From: Magnetospirillum sp. | GTDB taxonomy: Bacteria > Pseudomonadota > Alphaproteobacteria > Rhodospirillales > Magnetospirillaceae | Assembly: GCA_020217035.1 (NCBI GenBank) | Contig: JAIWOG010000219.1 | Coordinates: 1 to 10,000 of the forward strand | Length of the DNA: 10,000 nucleotides | Direction of reading: 5' to 3' | Shown: positions 1 to 5,338 of the stretch, piece after piece | Layout of the letters: every line of letters starts with the position of its first letter | Position numbering within the stretch: position 1 is the first letter of the stretch | Translations under genes and position numbers: made by a program | Notes under the pieces: generated by a model | The model's input: the letters and a program-made list of their open reading frames with translations, nothing else | Told to the model about the DNA's origin: nothing | Database searches by the model: none

Positions 1-234
1 CCAGTGGATCACGTGCAGGCAGCCGACTTTGTTGACCGCCATTTCATCGCCGGAAAAGCCCAGCACGTTCCACACGGTGTCGCTGAACCAGTCGTAAGAC
101 AGGGACTTGTCCGGGTTCTGACGACGCAAGAAGGCGAAACCGGGCACGCAAGCGGTCAGGCCGGCAAGCCTGGCCTCTAATGTGTCAGGCGAGATGGACC
201 CGCCTGCCGCGGCGTGCGTTCTCGACTCGCTCAA
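1..234 (-). CDS. N-terminal part of a PAS-domain sensory/signalling protein (runs off left edge)
   Basis: The 78 visible codons read without a stop from a TTG start at 234 to the window edge. The first 25 or so residues are polar and low in complexity. After them comes a segment containing SYDWFSDTVWNVLGFSGDEM and ending in HVIHW, which resembles a PAS fold: a 'vLGfs.dEm' helix and a terminal 'IH.DD'-like element. PAS domains sense small ligands, redox state or light and usually sit in histidine kinases or GGDEF/EAL proteins, but the output domain lies outside the window. TTG was chosen because GGGAGGG lies 5 to 6 nt upstream, an in-frame TGA lies further upstream, and no ATG is available until deep in the PAS segment. 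GTG at 249 is the alternative start. The gene lies 91 bp downstream of uxs on the same strand. The PAS call rests on pattern recognition only. Confidence 0.6.
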   Translation of the reverse strand, partial: MSESRTHAAAGGSISPDTLEARLAGLTACVPGFAFLRRQNPDKSLSYDWFSDTVWNVLGFSGDEMAVNKVGCLHVIHW

Positions 235-273
235 ACCGCTCCCTCCCACTCGTTCGCCTGTCGGTGGTGCGAA

Positions 274-298
274 CTTCGCCAGGATGGTATCGGCGAAG
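274..298. repeat. Short inverted repeat between uxs and the PAS gene
   Basis: CTTCGCC (274-280) and GGCGAAG (292-298) form a perfect 7-bp stem around an 11-nt loop. It lies in the 91-bp gap after the uxs stop codon. No T-run follows on the minus strand, so it is not a standard intrinsic terminator. It could stabilise the uxs mRNA end or be chance. Confidence 0.35.
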
Positions 299-325
299 CA
301 AGGTCAAGGCAACGACCCTCTGGCT

Positions 326-1279
326 TTAAGCCTCGAGTCGGGTGCGGAAATAGTCGATGGTGCGTTGCAAGCCGGTGTCCAGATCCACCACGGGTTCCCA
401 GTCCAGCAACTGCTTGGCTTTGGTGATGTTGGGCTGGCGTTGCAGGGGGTCGTCGGCGGGCAGTGGCTTGACGACCAATTCCGATCTGGCGCCGGTCAGG
501 CGGATCACCGTTTCAGCCAACTGGCGGATGGTCATCTCGCGCGGGTTGCCCAGGTTGATGGGGCCGGTCACCTGGTCCGGGCTGTTCATCAGCCGCACGA
601 AGCCCTCGATGAGGTCGCTGACGAAGCAGAAGGACCGTGTCTGGCTGCCGTCACCGTAAATGGTGATGGGGCGGCCTTCCAGGGCCTGGACGATGAAGTT
701 CGACACCACCCGGCCGTCGTCGGGGTGCATGCGCGGACCATAGGTGTTGAAGATGCGGGCCACTTTGATGCGCAGGCTATGCTGGCGGTGGTAGTCGAAG
801 AACAGTGTTTCGGCGCAGCGCTTGCCTTCATCGTAACAGGCGCGCGGGCCGATGGGGTTGACGGCGCCGCGATATTCCTCGACCTGCGGGTGGACTTCCG
901 GGTCGCCGTAGACTTCCGAGGTGGACGCCTGGAAAATCTTCGCGCCGATGCGCTTGGCCAGGCCCAGCATGTTGATGGCGCCATGCACCGATGTCTTGGT
1001 GGTCTGCACCGGGTCGCGCTGGTAATGCACCGGGCTGGCCGGGCAGGCCAGGTTGAAGATTTCGTCCACTTCCAGATAAAGCGGGAAGGTGACGTCGTGG
1101 CGGATCAACTCGAAATAGGGGTTGCCCATCAGATGGGCGATGTTTTCCTTGGTGCCGGTGTAGAAGTTGTCCACGCACAGCACGTCGTGGCCGTCGGCCA
1201 ACAGCCGTTCGCACAGGTGTGAGCCCAGGAAGCCCGCGCCACCCGTCACCAGAACCCGCTTGCGTGCATATTTCATCAT
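326..1279 (-). CDS. uxs: UDP-glucuronate decarboxylase (UDP-xylose synthase), extended SDR family
   Basis: This enzyme converts UDP-glucuronate to UDP-xylose with bound NAD+, supplying pentose for surface polysaccharide or glycans; it is expected to be cytosolic. Numbered from the second ATG (1276, 316 aa), the Rossmann motif TGGAGFLG lies at 11-18, the TSEVYGD catalytic loop near 119-125, and the YDEGK active-site pair is Tyr148/Lys152. [12 protein letters not shown] and [15 protein letters not shown] are signatures that separate UXS from GalE or RmlB. The length fits bacterial UXS proteins. The start is one of two adjacent ATGs (1279 or 1276), preceded by GGCGGAG at suitable spacing. An in-frame upstream extension to 1333 has no ribosome binding site and encodes non-homologous-looking residues. 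The gene is transcribed divergently from ffh. No other sugar gene is visible, so the polymer it serves cannot be inferred. Confidence 0.93.
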   Translation of the reverse strand: MMKYARKRVLVTGGAGFLGSHLCERLLADGHDVLCVDNFYTGTKENIAHLMGNPYFELIRHDVTFPLYLEVDEIFNLACPASPVHYQRDPVQTTKTSVHGAINMLGLAKRIGAKIFQASTSEVYGDPEVHPQVEEYRGAVNPIGPRACYDEGKRCAETLFFDYHRQHSLRIKVARIFNTYGPRMHPDDGRVVSNFIVQALEGRPITIYGDGSQTRSFCFVSDLIEGFVRLMNSPDQVTGPINLGNPREMTIRQLAETVIRLTGARSELVVKPLPADDPLQRQPNITKAKQLLDWEPVVDLDTGLQRTIDYFRTRLEA

Positions 1280-1341
1280 CGACTCCGCCAGTACATTCAG
1301 GGGTTCTTTAAGCCGGTTTGGTGGCCAAGGCAAGCCAGTGC

Positions 1342-1371
1342 TTGACTCTGTTGTGTCATGGGGCGTAAAAA
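1342..1371 (+). promoter_or_regulatory. Candidate sigma70-type promoter for ffh
   Basis: TTGACT (1342-1347, 5/6 to the -35 consensus) and TAAAAA (1366-1371, 4/6 to the -10 consensus) are separated by 18 bp. It is the best hexamer pair I found in the divergent uxs/ffh gap. It would give an ffh leader of roughly 105 nt that contains three inverted repeats. This is a consensus match only. Confidence 0.35.
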
Positions 1372-1381
1372 CCCAGCCTCT

Positions 1382-1458
1382 TCAGAGTCTCTGAGGAAAC
1401 CCGTCACCACGGTGACCCGTCAGTCCGCGAATTCACGCGCACTGGCGCGTTTTCGTTT
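1382..1458 (+). promoter_or_regulatory. Structured ffh leader: three consecutive inverted repeats, the last terminator-like
   Basis: Three short perfect inverted repeats occur in 70 nt: TCAGAG/CTCTGA (1382-1394), GTCACC/GGTGAC (1403-1416) and ACGCGC/GCGCGT (1435-1450). The last has a 4-nt ACTG loop and is followed by TTTCGTTT, so it resembles a weak intrinsic terminator placed 30 nt before the ffh start codon. This suggests attenuation or mRNA stabilisation of the ffh-rplS operon, but no known riboswitch class or ribosomal-protein leader is recognised. Function is inference. Confidence 0.4.
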
Positions 1459-1482
1459 GGGGCGAATCCATTAGGAAGGTCC

Positions 1483-2850
1483 ATGTTCGAAAGTCTGAGC
1501 CAACGTCTGTCAGGAGTGTTCGACAAGCTCACCGGTCGCGGTGCGCTGTCGGAAGCCGACGTTACCGAAGCGCTGCGCGAGGTCCGCGTCGCGCTGCTGG
1601 AGGCCGACGTCGCCCTGCCGGTGGTCAAGGATTTCGTCGGCCGGGTGAAGTCCCGCGCCGTTGGCCAGGACGTGGTCAAGTCGGTGACCCCGGGCCAATT
1701 GGTGGTCAAGATCGTCCATGACGAGCTGATCAACACCTTGGGCGGCCAGGGCTCGGAACTGAACCTCAACGCCGTGCCGCCCGCCGTCATCCTGATGGTC
1801 GGCCTGCAGGGTTCGGGCAAGACCACCACCTCGGGCAAGCTGGCGGTTCGCCTGAAGAAGGACAAGAAGAAGGTCCTGCTCGCCTCGCTGGACGTCTACC
1901 GTCCCGCCGCCCAGCAGCAATTGGAAATCCTGGCCCGTCAGGCCGAGGTCGGCTCGCTGCCCATCATCATGGGCGAGATGCCGGTGGCCATCACCAAGCG
2001 CGCCTTGGAGATGGGCCGCAAGGAAGGTTATGACGTCGTCGTCCTGGACACCGCCGGCCGCCTGCATATCGATCAGGAATTGATGGCCGAGGTGGCGCAG
2101 GTGCGCGACGTGGCCAAGCCGGTGGAAACCCTGCTGGTGGTCGATTCGATGATCGGCCAGGACGCGGTGACCCTGGCCAAGGAATTCAACGAGAAGGTGG
2201 GCGTCACCGGCATGGTGCTGACCCGCGTCGACGGCGATTCGCGCGGCGGCGCGGCCCTGTCCATGCGGGCCGTCACCGGCAAGCCCATCAAGTTCCTGGG
2301 CCTGGGCGAAAAGCTCGACGCGCTGGAGCCCTTCCACCCCGACCGCTTGGCCGGCCGCATCCTGGGCATGGGCGACGTGGTGTCCCTGGTCGAAAAGGCC
2401 ATGGAAACCATCGAGCAGGAAGAGGCCGAGAAGCTCGCCAAGCGTATCGAAAAGGGCAAGTTCGACCTGAACGACATGCTGGCCCAGTTCAAGCAGGTCG
2501 AGAAGATGGGCGACCTGAAGGGCATCATCGGCATGATGCCGGGCCTGGGCAAGATGGCCGGGCAGTTGAAGGACGCCAAGATCGACAACAAGGCGGTGGC
2601 CCGGCAAAAGGCCGTCATCCAGTCGATGACGCCGGCCGAACGCAAGAACCCCGACCTGATCAAGGCGTCGCGCAAGAAGCGCATCGCCGCCGGCGCCGGG
2701 GTCTCGGTCCAGGACGTCAACAAGTTGTTGAAGCAGTACCAGCAGATGGCCGACGTCATGAAGAAGGTCGGCAAGATGGGTCAAAAAGGTTTGATGAGAC
2801 ATGGCCTGGGCGGTCTGTTGCCGCCGGGCATGCGTGGGTTCGGCCGCTAA
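1483..2850 (+). CDS. ffh: Signal recognition particle GTPase Ffh (SRP54 homologue)
   Basis: Ffh binds 4.5S RNA and hydrophobic signal or transmembrane segments on nascent chains. With the receptor FtsY it delivers ribosomes to the SecYEG translocon. The 455-aa protein has the full NG-M layout: an N-domain helical bundle (about 1-90), G1 P-loop GLQGSGKTT (107-115), the DVYRPAA motif, G3 DTAGR (189-193), G4 TRVDGD (247-252), and a Met-rich M domain with the RNA-binding helix region RKKRIAAGAGVSVQDVNKLL and a GLLPPGMRGFGR end. The G4 motif has Arg where E. coli-type proteins have Lys (TKxD), which I believe is common in alphaproteobacteria. AGGAAGG lies 5 nt before the ATG. It is the first gene of the block continuing to rpsP 43 bp downstream. 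The SRP RNA gene is not in this window. Confidence 0.98.
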   Translation: MFESLSQRLSGVFDKLTGRGALSEADVTEALREVRVALLEADVALPVVKDFVGRVKSRAVGQDVVKSVTPGQLVVKIVHDELINTLGGQGSELNLNAVPPAVILMVGLQGSGKTTTSGKLAVRLKKDKKKVLLASLDVYRPAAQQQLEILARQAEVGSLPIIMGEMPVAITKRALEMGRKEGYDVVVLDTAGRLHIDQELMAEVAQVRDVAKPVETLLVVDSMIGQDAVTLAKEFNEKVGVTGMVLTRVDGDSRGGAALSMRAVTGKPIKFLGLGEKLDALEPFHPDRLAGRILGMGDVVSLVEKAMETIEQEEAEKLAKRIEKGKFDLNDMLAQFKQVEKMGDLKGIIGMMPGLGKMAGQLKDAKIDNKAVARQKAVIQSMTPAERKNPDLIKASRKKRIAAGAGVSVQDVNKLLKQYQQMADVMKKVGKMGQKGLMRHGLGGLLPPGMRGFGR

Positions 2851-2893
2851 GGCCGTTTGGTTCCAAGGTTTTAAGTAAGAGGAAAAACGAAAT

Positions 2894-3265
2894 ATGGCTC
2901 TGAAGATTCGTCTGGCCCGTGGCGGTGCCAAGAAGCGTCCGTTCTACCGCATCGTGGTGGCCGACGCCCGTTCGCCCCGCGACGGCCGTTTCATCGAAAA
3001 GGTCGGCACCTACAACCCGCTGCTGCCGACCGACCACGCCGACCGCGTCATCCTGAACACCGAAGCCATCCAGAAGTGGCTGGCCGTCGGCGCCCAGCCG
3101 ACTGACCGTCTGGTCCGCGTGTTCGCCGACAAGGGCCTGATCGCTGCCCCGGCCCGCGCCGAGCAGACCAAGAAGAGCCAGCCCAAGGCCAAGGCCCAGC
3201 AACGCGCCAAGGAAGAAGCCGAGCGCGCCGCCGCCGCCGCCGAAGCCGAATCGGCCGCCGAGTAA
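2894..3265 (+). CDS. rpsP: 30S ribosomal protein bS16
   Basis: bS16 is an assembly and structural protein of the small subunit body, contacting 16S rRNA. The N-terminal 80 residues carry the family pattern: [20 protein letters not shown] at the start, then [22 protein letters not shown] and a C-terminal W-L-x-GAQPTD element near 62-71. At 123 aa it is about 40 residues longer than the 82-aa E. coli protein. The extra tail (about 84-123) is rich in Ala, Lys and Glu and ends in poly-Ala/Glu, so it is probably flexible or helical and solvent exposed. AAGAGG about 10 nt upstream supports the ATG. It is cotranscribed with ffh upstream, and its stop codon lies 6 nt before the rimM ATG. Confidence 0.98.
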   Translation: MALKIRLARGGAKKRPFYRIVVADARSPRDGRFIEKVGTYNPLLPTDHADRVILNTEAIQKWLAVGAQPTDRLVRVFADKGLIAAPARAEQTKKSQPKAKAQQRAKEEAERAAAAAEAESAAE

Positions 3266-3271
3266 TTGGCG

Positions 3272-3874
3272 ATGGGTTCCCGCGTGTGCATCGGCGCCAT
3301 TGTCGGCGCACACGGGATCCGCGGCGCGGTCCGCGTCAAAAGCTTCACCGCCGATCCCCTGGACGTGGCCGCCTATGGCCCGGTCGAGGACGAGGCGGGA
3401 AAGCGCCGCTTCACGCTGAAGGTGATGGGCGAGATCAAGGACCACGTCCTGGTCAGCGTCGAAGGGGTGACCGACCGCAATGCCGCCGAGGCGCTGAAGG
3501 GCACCGGGCTTTACGTGTCCCGTGACCTTCTGCCCCCGACCGAAGAGGACGAGTTCCTGTATTCGGATCTGGTGGGGCTGAAGGTTCTGGGCACCGATGG
3601 TTCGGTGATCGGCACCGTCAAGGGTGTGGCCAATTACGGGGCCGGCGATCTGTTGGACATCGCCCGTCCCGGCCAGGGGAGCCTTCTGGTTCCCTTCACC
3701 AAGGCGGCGGTGCCGGAGGTGGATGTCGGCAAGGGGCAGGTGGTCGTCGATCCGCCGGCCTATGCCGAGGATGACGAGGGTGACGGAGCGAGCGAAGCGG
3801 GGCGTGAGCCAACCGAGCGGAGCGAGGGCCGGCGCCTGCGGCAAAACAAAAAGGGCGGGCAAGATGAACGCTGA
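3272..3874 (+). CDS. rimM: Ribosome maturation factor RimM
   Basis: RimM binds uS19 on the 30S head and assists late processing and assembly of 16S rRNA. It has an N-terminal RimM barrel (about 4-88, with [20 protein letters not shown]) and a C-terminal PRC-barrel (about 96-160, with [28 protein letters not shown] and [14 protein letters not shown]). I chose the ATG at 3272; a TTG at 3266, directly after the rpsP stop, is an in-frame alternative. No good Shine-Dalgarno sequence is present, so translation is probably coupled to rpsP, which fits low RimM output relative to bS16 as known in E. coli. At 200 aa it is longer than usual. Residues from about 165 onward form a low-complexity Glu/Arg/Gly tail encoded by repeat-like DNA (see 3785-3850). 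The 3' end overlaps trmD by 11 nt. Confidence 0.95.
   Translation: MGSRVCIGAIVGAHGIRGAVRVKSFTADPLDVAAYGPVEDEAGKRRFTLKVMGEIKDHVLVSVEGVTDRNAAEALKGTGLYVSRDLLPPTEEDEFLYSDLVGLKVLGTDGSVIGTVKGVANYGAGDLLDIARPGQGSLLVPFTKAAVPEVDVGKGQVVVDPPAYAEDDEGDGASEAGREPTERSEGRRLRQNKKGGQDER
3785..3850 (+). repeat. Repeat-like low-complexity segment inside the 3' end of rimM
   Basis: GGAGCGAGCGAAGCGGGGCG is followed closely by a related CGAGCGGAGCGAGGG, then GGCCGGCGCCTGCGGC and an A-rich AAAACAAAAA. The composition is unlike the flanking rimM and trmD codons and resembles the GAGCGAAGCG-type repeats scattered between genes in GC-rich bacteria. It is read in frame as the RimM tail, from about residue 172 to 197. That it is a dispersed repeat is inference; only the internal direct-repeat character is visible. 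Confidence 0.4.
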
Positions 3875-4580
3875 TCCGTGGCTGGCCACGGTTCTGACCA
3901 TCTTCCCCGAGATGTTCCCCGGTCCGCTTGGCCTTTCCCTGGCCGGGCGGGCGTTGGCCAAGGGCACTTGGCGGTTGGATGCGGTCAATATTCGCGATTA
4001 CGCGACCGACAAGCATCGTTCCGTCGATGACGTCCCCTTTGGCGGCGGGGCCGGCATGGTGATGCGTCCGGATGTGCTGGACGCCGCCATCAAGGCCAAT
4101 CGGGGGGCAGGACCCTTGATGTACATGACTCCGCGCGGGCGCCTGCTGGATCAGGGGCTGGTGCGGGAGCTGGCGGACGGGCCGGGGGTGACCGTGTTGT
4201 GCGGCCGCTTCGAAGGCGTCGACCAGCGGGTCTTGGAAGCGAACGACGCCGTCGAGGTCAGCCTTGGCGACTTCGTCCTGTCCGGCGGCGAATTGCCGGC
4301 CCTGGTGCTTCTGGACGCGGTGGTGCGGCTGCTGCCCGGTGTCCTGGGCAACCAGGACACCCTGGCCGAGGAAAGTTTCGAGTGGGGATTGCTGGAATAT
4401 CCCCATTATACCCGCCCCGCCGAATGGCAGGGCATGCCGGTGCCCGAGGTTCTGATCTCGGGTCACCACGAAAGAATTCGCGACTGGCGGCTTCGTCAGT
4501 CCGAAGAAGCAACGCGGACACGCCGACCGGATCTCTGGGACCGGTATGCCTCTGTCCGGCGCGGGAAGGACAAGCTTTAG
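3864..4580 (+). CDS. trmD: tRNA (guanine-N1-)-methyltransferase TrmD
   Basis: TrmD uses S-adenosylmethionine to methylate N1 of G37, next to the anticodon, in tRNAs reading CUN, CCN and CGG, which prevents +1 frameshifting. The 238-aa protein has the SPOUT trefoil-knot signatures: [11 protein letters not shown] (about 112-122), [11 protein letters not shown] (133-143), an Arg at 155 in [11 protein letters not shown], and [11 protein letters not shown], followed by the C-terminal tRNA-binding domain with [10 protein letters not shown]. Where E. coli-type enzymes have the DSF catalytic Asp, this one reads EESF (Glu170). The start at 3864 follows the partial ribosome binding site AGGGCGGG and gives [18 protein letters not shown], a typical TrmD N-terminus. 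It overlaps rimM by 11 nt, which suggests translational coupling. The upstream in-frame extension is a shadow of rimM. Confidence 0.97.
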   Translation: MNADPWLATVLTIFPEMFPGPLGLSLAGRALAKGTWRLDAVNIRDYATDKHRSVDDVPFGGGAGMVMRPDVLDAAIKANRGAGPLMYMTPRGRLLDQGLVRELADGPGVTVLCGRFEGVDQRVLEANDAVEVSLGDFVLSGGELPALVLLDAVVRLLPGVLGNQDTLAEESFEWGLLEYPHYTRPAEWQGMPVPEVLISGHHERIRDWRLRQSEEATRTRRPDLWDRYASVRRGKDKL

Positions 4581-4606
4581 GGCTTTTCCCGCGCACCGTC
4601 TAACGA

Positions 4607-4627
4607 TGTGCCACCCGGGGTGGCACA
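4607..4627 (+). promoter_or_regulatory. Perfect hairpin in the rplS 5' leader
   Basis: TGTGCCACC (4607-4615) and GGTGGCACA (4619-4627) form a perfect 9-bp stem with a 3-nt CGG loop. It ends about 6 nt before the AAGGAAG ribosome binding site of rplS. No T-run follows, so it is not an intrinsic terminator. Plausible roles are an mRNA processing or stabilising element that raises bL19 output above RimM/TrmD, or an autogenous bL19 site. I do not recognise it as a described L19 leader. Confidence 0.55.
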
Positions 4628-4646
4628 GGGACAAGGAAGTGAAGAG

Positions 4647-5126
4647 ATGAACATTATCGAACAGCTCGAGAAAGAGCAGATCGCCAAGCTGGTGGAAGGC
4701 AAGACCATCCCGGAATTCGCCCCCGGCGACACCCTGAAGGTGAACGTCAAGGTGGTCGAAGGCAACCGCGAGCGTGTGCAGGCCTATGAAGGCGTGTGCA
4801 TCGCGCGCCGCAACGACGGTCTGAACTCGTCCTTCATCGTCCGTAAGATCTCTTACGGCGAAGGCGTCGAGCGTATCTTCCCGCTGTACTCGCCCAACAT
4901 CGCTTCCATCGAAGTGCTGCGTCGTGGCGACGTGCGCCGGGCCAAGCTGTACTACCTGCGCGACCGTCGCGGCAAGTCGGCCCGTATCGCCGAGCAGACC
5001 ACCGGCTATTCGGCCAAGGTGTCCGCCGGCGAGCGTGAAGCCGCCGCCACCGCCAAGGCCGACGCCTTGAAGGCCGCCGCGGCCGCCAAGGCCGAAGCTC
5101 CGGTGGAAGCCGCCGCCGAGGAATAA
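4647..5126 (+). CDS. rplS: 50S ribosomal protein bL19
   Basis: bL19 lies at the subunit interface of the large subunit and helps form an intersubunit bridge. The core (1-114) is intact: [11 protein letters not shown] start, [30 protein letters not shown] (about 27-56), [23 protein letters not shown] (61-83), and the basic [23 protein letters not shown] end. At 159 aa it exceeds the 115-aa E. coli protein by an Ala/Lys/Glu-rich tail (about 120-159, [18 protein letters not shown]), parallel to the tail on bS16. The ATG at 4647 is preceded by AAGGAAGTGAAGAG. An upstream GTG at 4608 is excluded because it lies within the hairpin and adds non-family residues. It is the last gene of the translation block. 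Confidence 0.98.
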   Translation: MNIIEQLEKEQIAKLVEGKTIPEFAPGDTLKVNVKVVEGNRERVQAYEGVCIARRNDGLNSSFIVRKISYGEGVERIFPLYSPNIASIEVLRRGDVRRAKLYYLRDRRGKSARIAEQTTGYSAKVSAGEREAAATAKADALKAAAAAKAEAPVEAAAEE

Positions 5127-5140
5127 GCGTCGATTTGGAA

Positions 5141-5200
5141 CCGTCACCCCCGGACTTGATCCGGGGGTCTGGATTGCCGGGTCAAGCCCGGTAATGACGG
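5141..5200. repeat. REP-like double-hairpin element downstream of rplS
   Basis: An outer inverted repeat CCGTCA (5141-5146) / TGACGG (5195-5200) encloses two hairpins. The first is CCCCCGGA/TCCGGGGG (5147-5154, 5160-5167) with a CTTGA loop. The second is ATTGCCGGG/CCCGGTAAT (5173-5181, 5187-5195) with a TCAAG loop and one wobble pair. This nested arrangement and wording (GGACTTGATCCGGGGGTCTGG) match, from memory, palindromic elements found in many copies between alphaproteobacterial genes. It may stabilise or end the rplS transcript. Multi-copy status cannot be shown from one window. Confidence 0.7.
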
Positions 5201-5211
5201 CAGCCAAGCTG

Positions 5212-5301
5212 ATGTGTCCCGTTCTCCGTCACCCTGGGAATCCCCTGGGGTGGCGGAGGGTCGGGACTTTGCTATATCTGGCGTCCGGATTGCTAAACTA
5301 A
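5212..5301 (+). CDS. Possible 29-codon leucine-rich leader ORF upstream of leuC (speculative)
   Basis: An ATG at 5212 opens 29 codons ending at TAA (5299-5301). Its last eleven residues are TLLYLASGLLN, five of them Leu (TTG CTA ... CTG ... TTG CTA), including the CTA codon that should be scarce in such GC-rich DNA. A Leu-rich short ORF 37 nt before a leucine biosynthetic operon is the layout of an attenuation leader peptide. Against it: there is no Shine-Dalgarno sequence before the ATG, and no terminator with a T-run between it and leuC. A candidate extended -10 element also falls inside it. Treat as a hypothesis. Confidence 0.22.
   Translation: MCPVLRHPGNPLGWRRVGTLLYLASGLLN
5216..5267. 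repeat. Long imperfect hairpin upstream of leuC
   Basis: GTCCCG (5216-5221) pairs with CGGGAC (5262-5267). After a small internal loop, CTCCGTCACC (5224-5233) pairs with GGTGGCGGAG (5249-5258) with one G-T wobble. A GGG-AAT-CCC sub-hairpin is possible at the top. The arm repeats the CCGTCACCC seen at 5141, so this could be a degenerate second copy of the REP-like element, an operator, or a structured leuC leader element. Confidence 0.5.
5270..5278 (+). promoter_or_regulatory. Candidate extended -10 element for leuC-leuD-leuB
   Basis: TGC followed by TATATC fits an extended -10 (TGnTATAAT, 4/6 in the hexamer). It lies directly downstream of the 5216-5267 inverted repeat, which would overlap the -35 region and could act as an operator. 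An alternative pair, TTGCTA (5269-5274) and TAAACT (5294-5299), has a long 19-bp spacer. Both are consensus matches only. Confidence 0.22.
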
Positions 5302-5338
5302 GCATCCATGAAATCCTGATTTCGTTCGAGGAAGCCCA

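Noticed and set aside
182..1222. A 346-codon plus-strand open frame opposite uxs
   Set aside because: uxs on the minus strand has the full UXS motif set; the plus-strand frame runs over the start of the PAS gene as well and shows no motif.
1358..1474. A 38-codon basic ORF ([12 protein letters not shown]...) filling the ffh leader and ending 8 nt before ffh
   Set aside because: There is no Shine-Dalgarno sequence, and its ATG lies upstream of the candidate -10 box, so it would not be on the predicted transcript. Conservation in relatives would be needed to revive it.
1280..1482. Possible SRP RNA (ffs) gene or riboswitch next to ffh
   Set aside because: The conserved SRP RNA loop (GGAAGGAAGCAGCC-like) is absent on both strands, and the three short stems do not match a riboswitch class I know.
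1510..2931. A 473-codon minus-strand open frame opposite ffh
   Set aside because: Same cause: an antisense shadow of a conserved gene, with a His/Gln/Leu/Asp-rich product and no recognisable domain or ribosome binding site.
4607..4627. Hairpin between trmD and rplS as an intrinsic terminator
   Set aside because: The stem is strong, but no T-run follows on either strand and rplS is expected to be cotranscribed.
3696..5207. A 503-codon minus-strand open frame opposite trmD and rplS, and a similar one at 2756-3988
   Set aside because: Both oppose genes with clear motifs and cross the intergenic hairpins; their products are composition-biased shadows.
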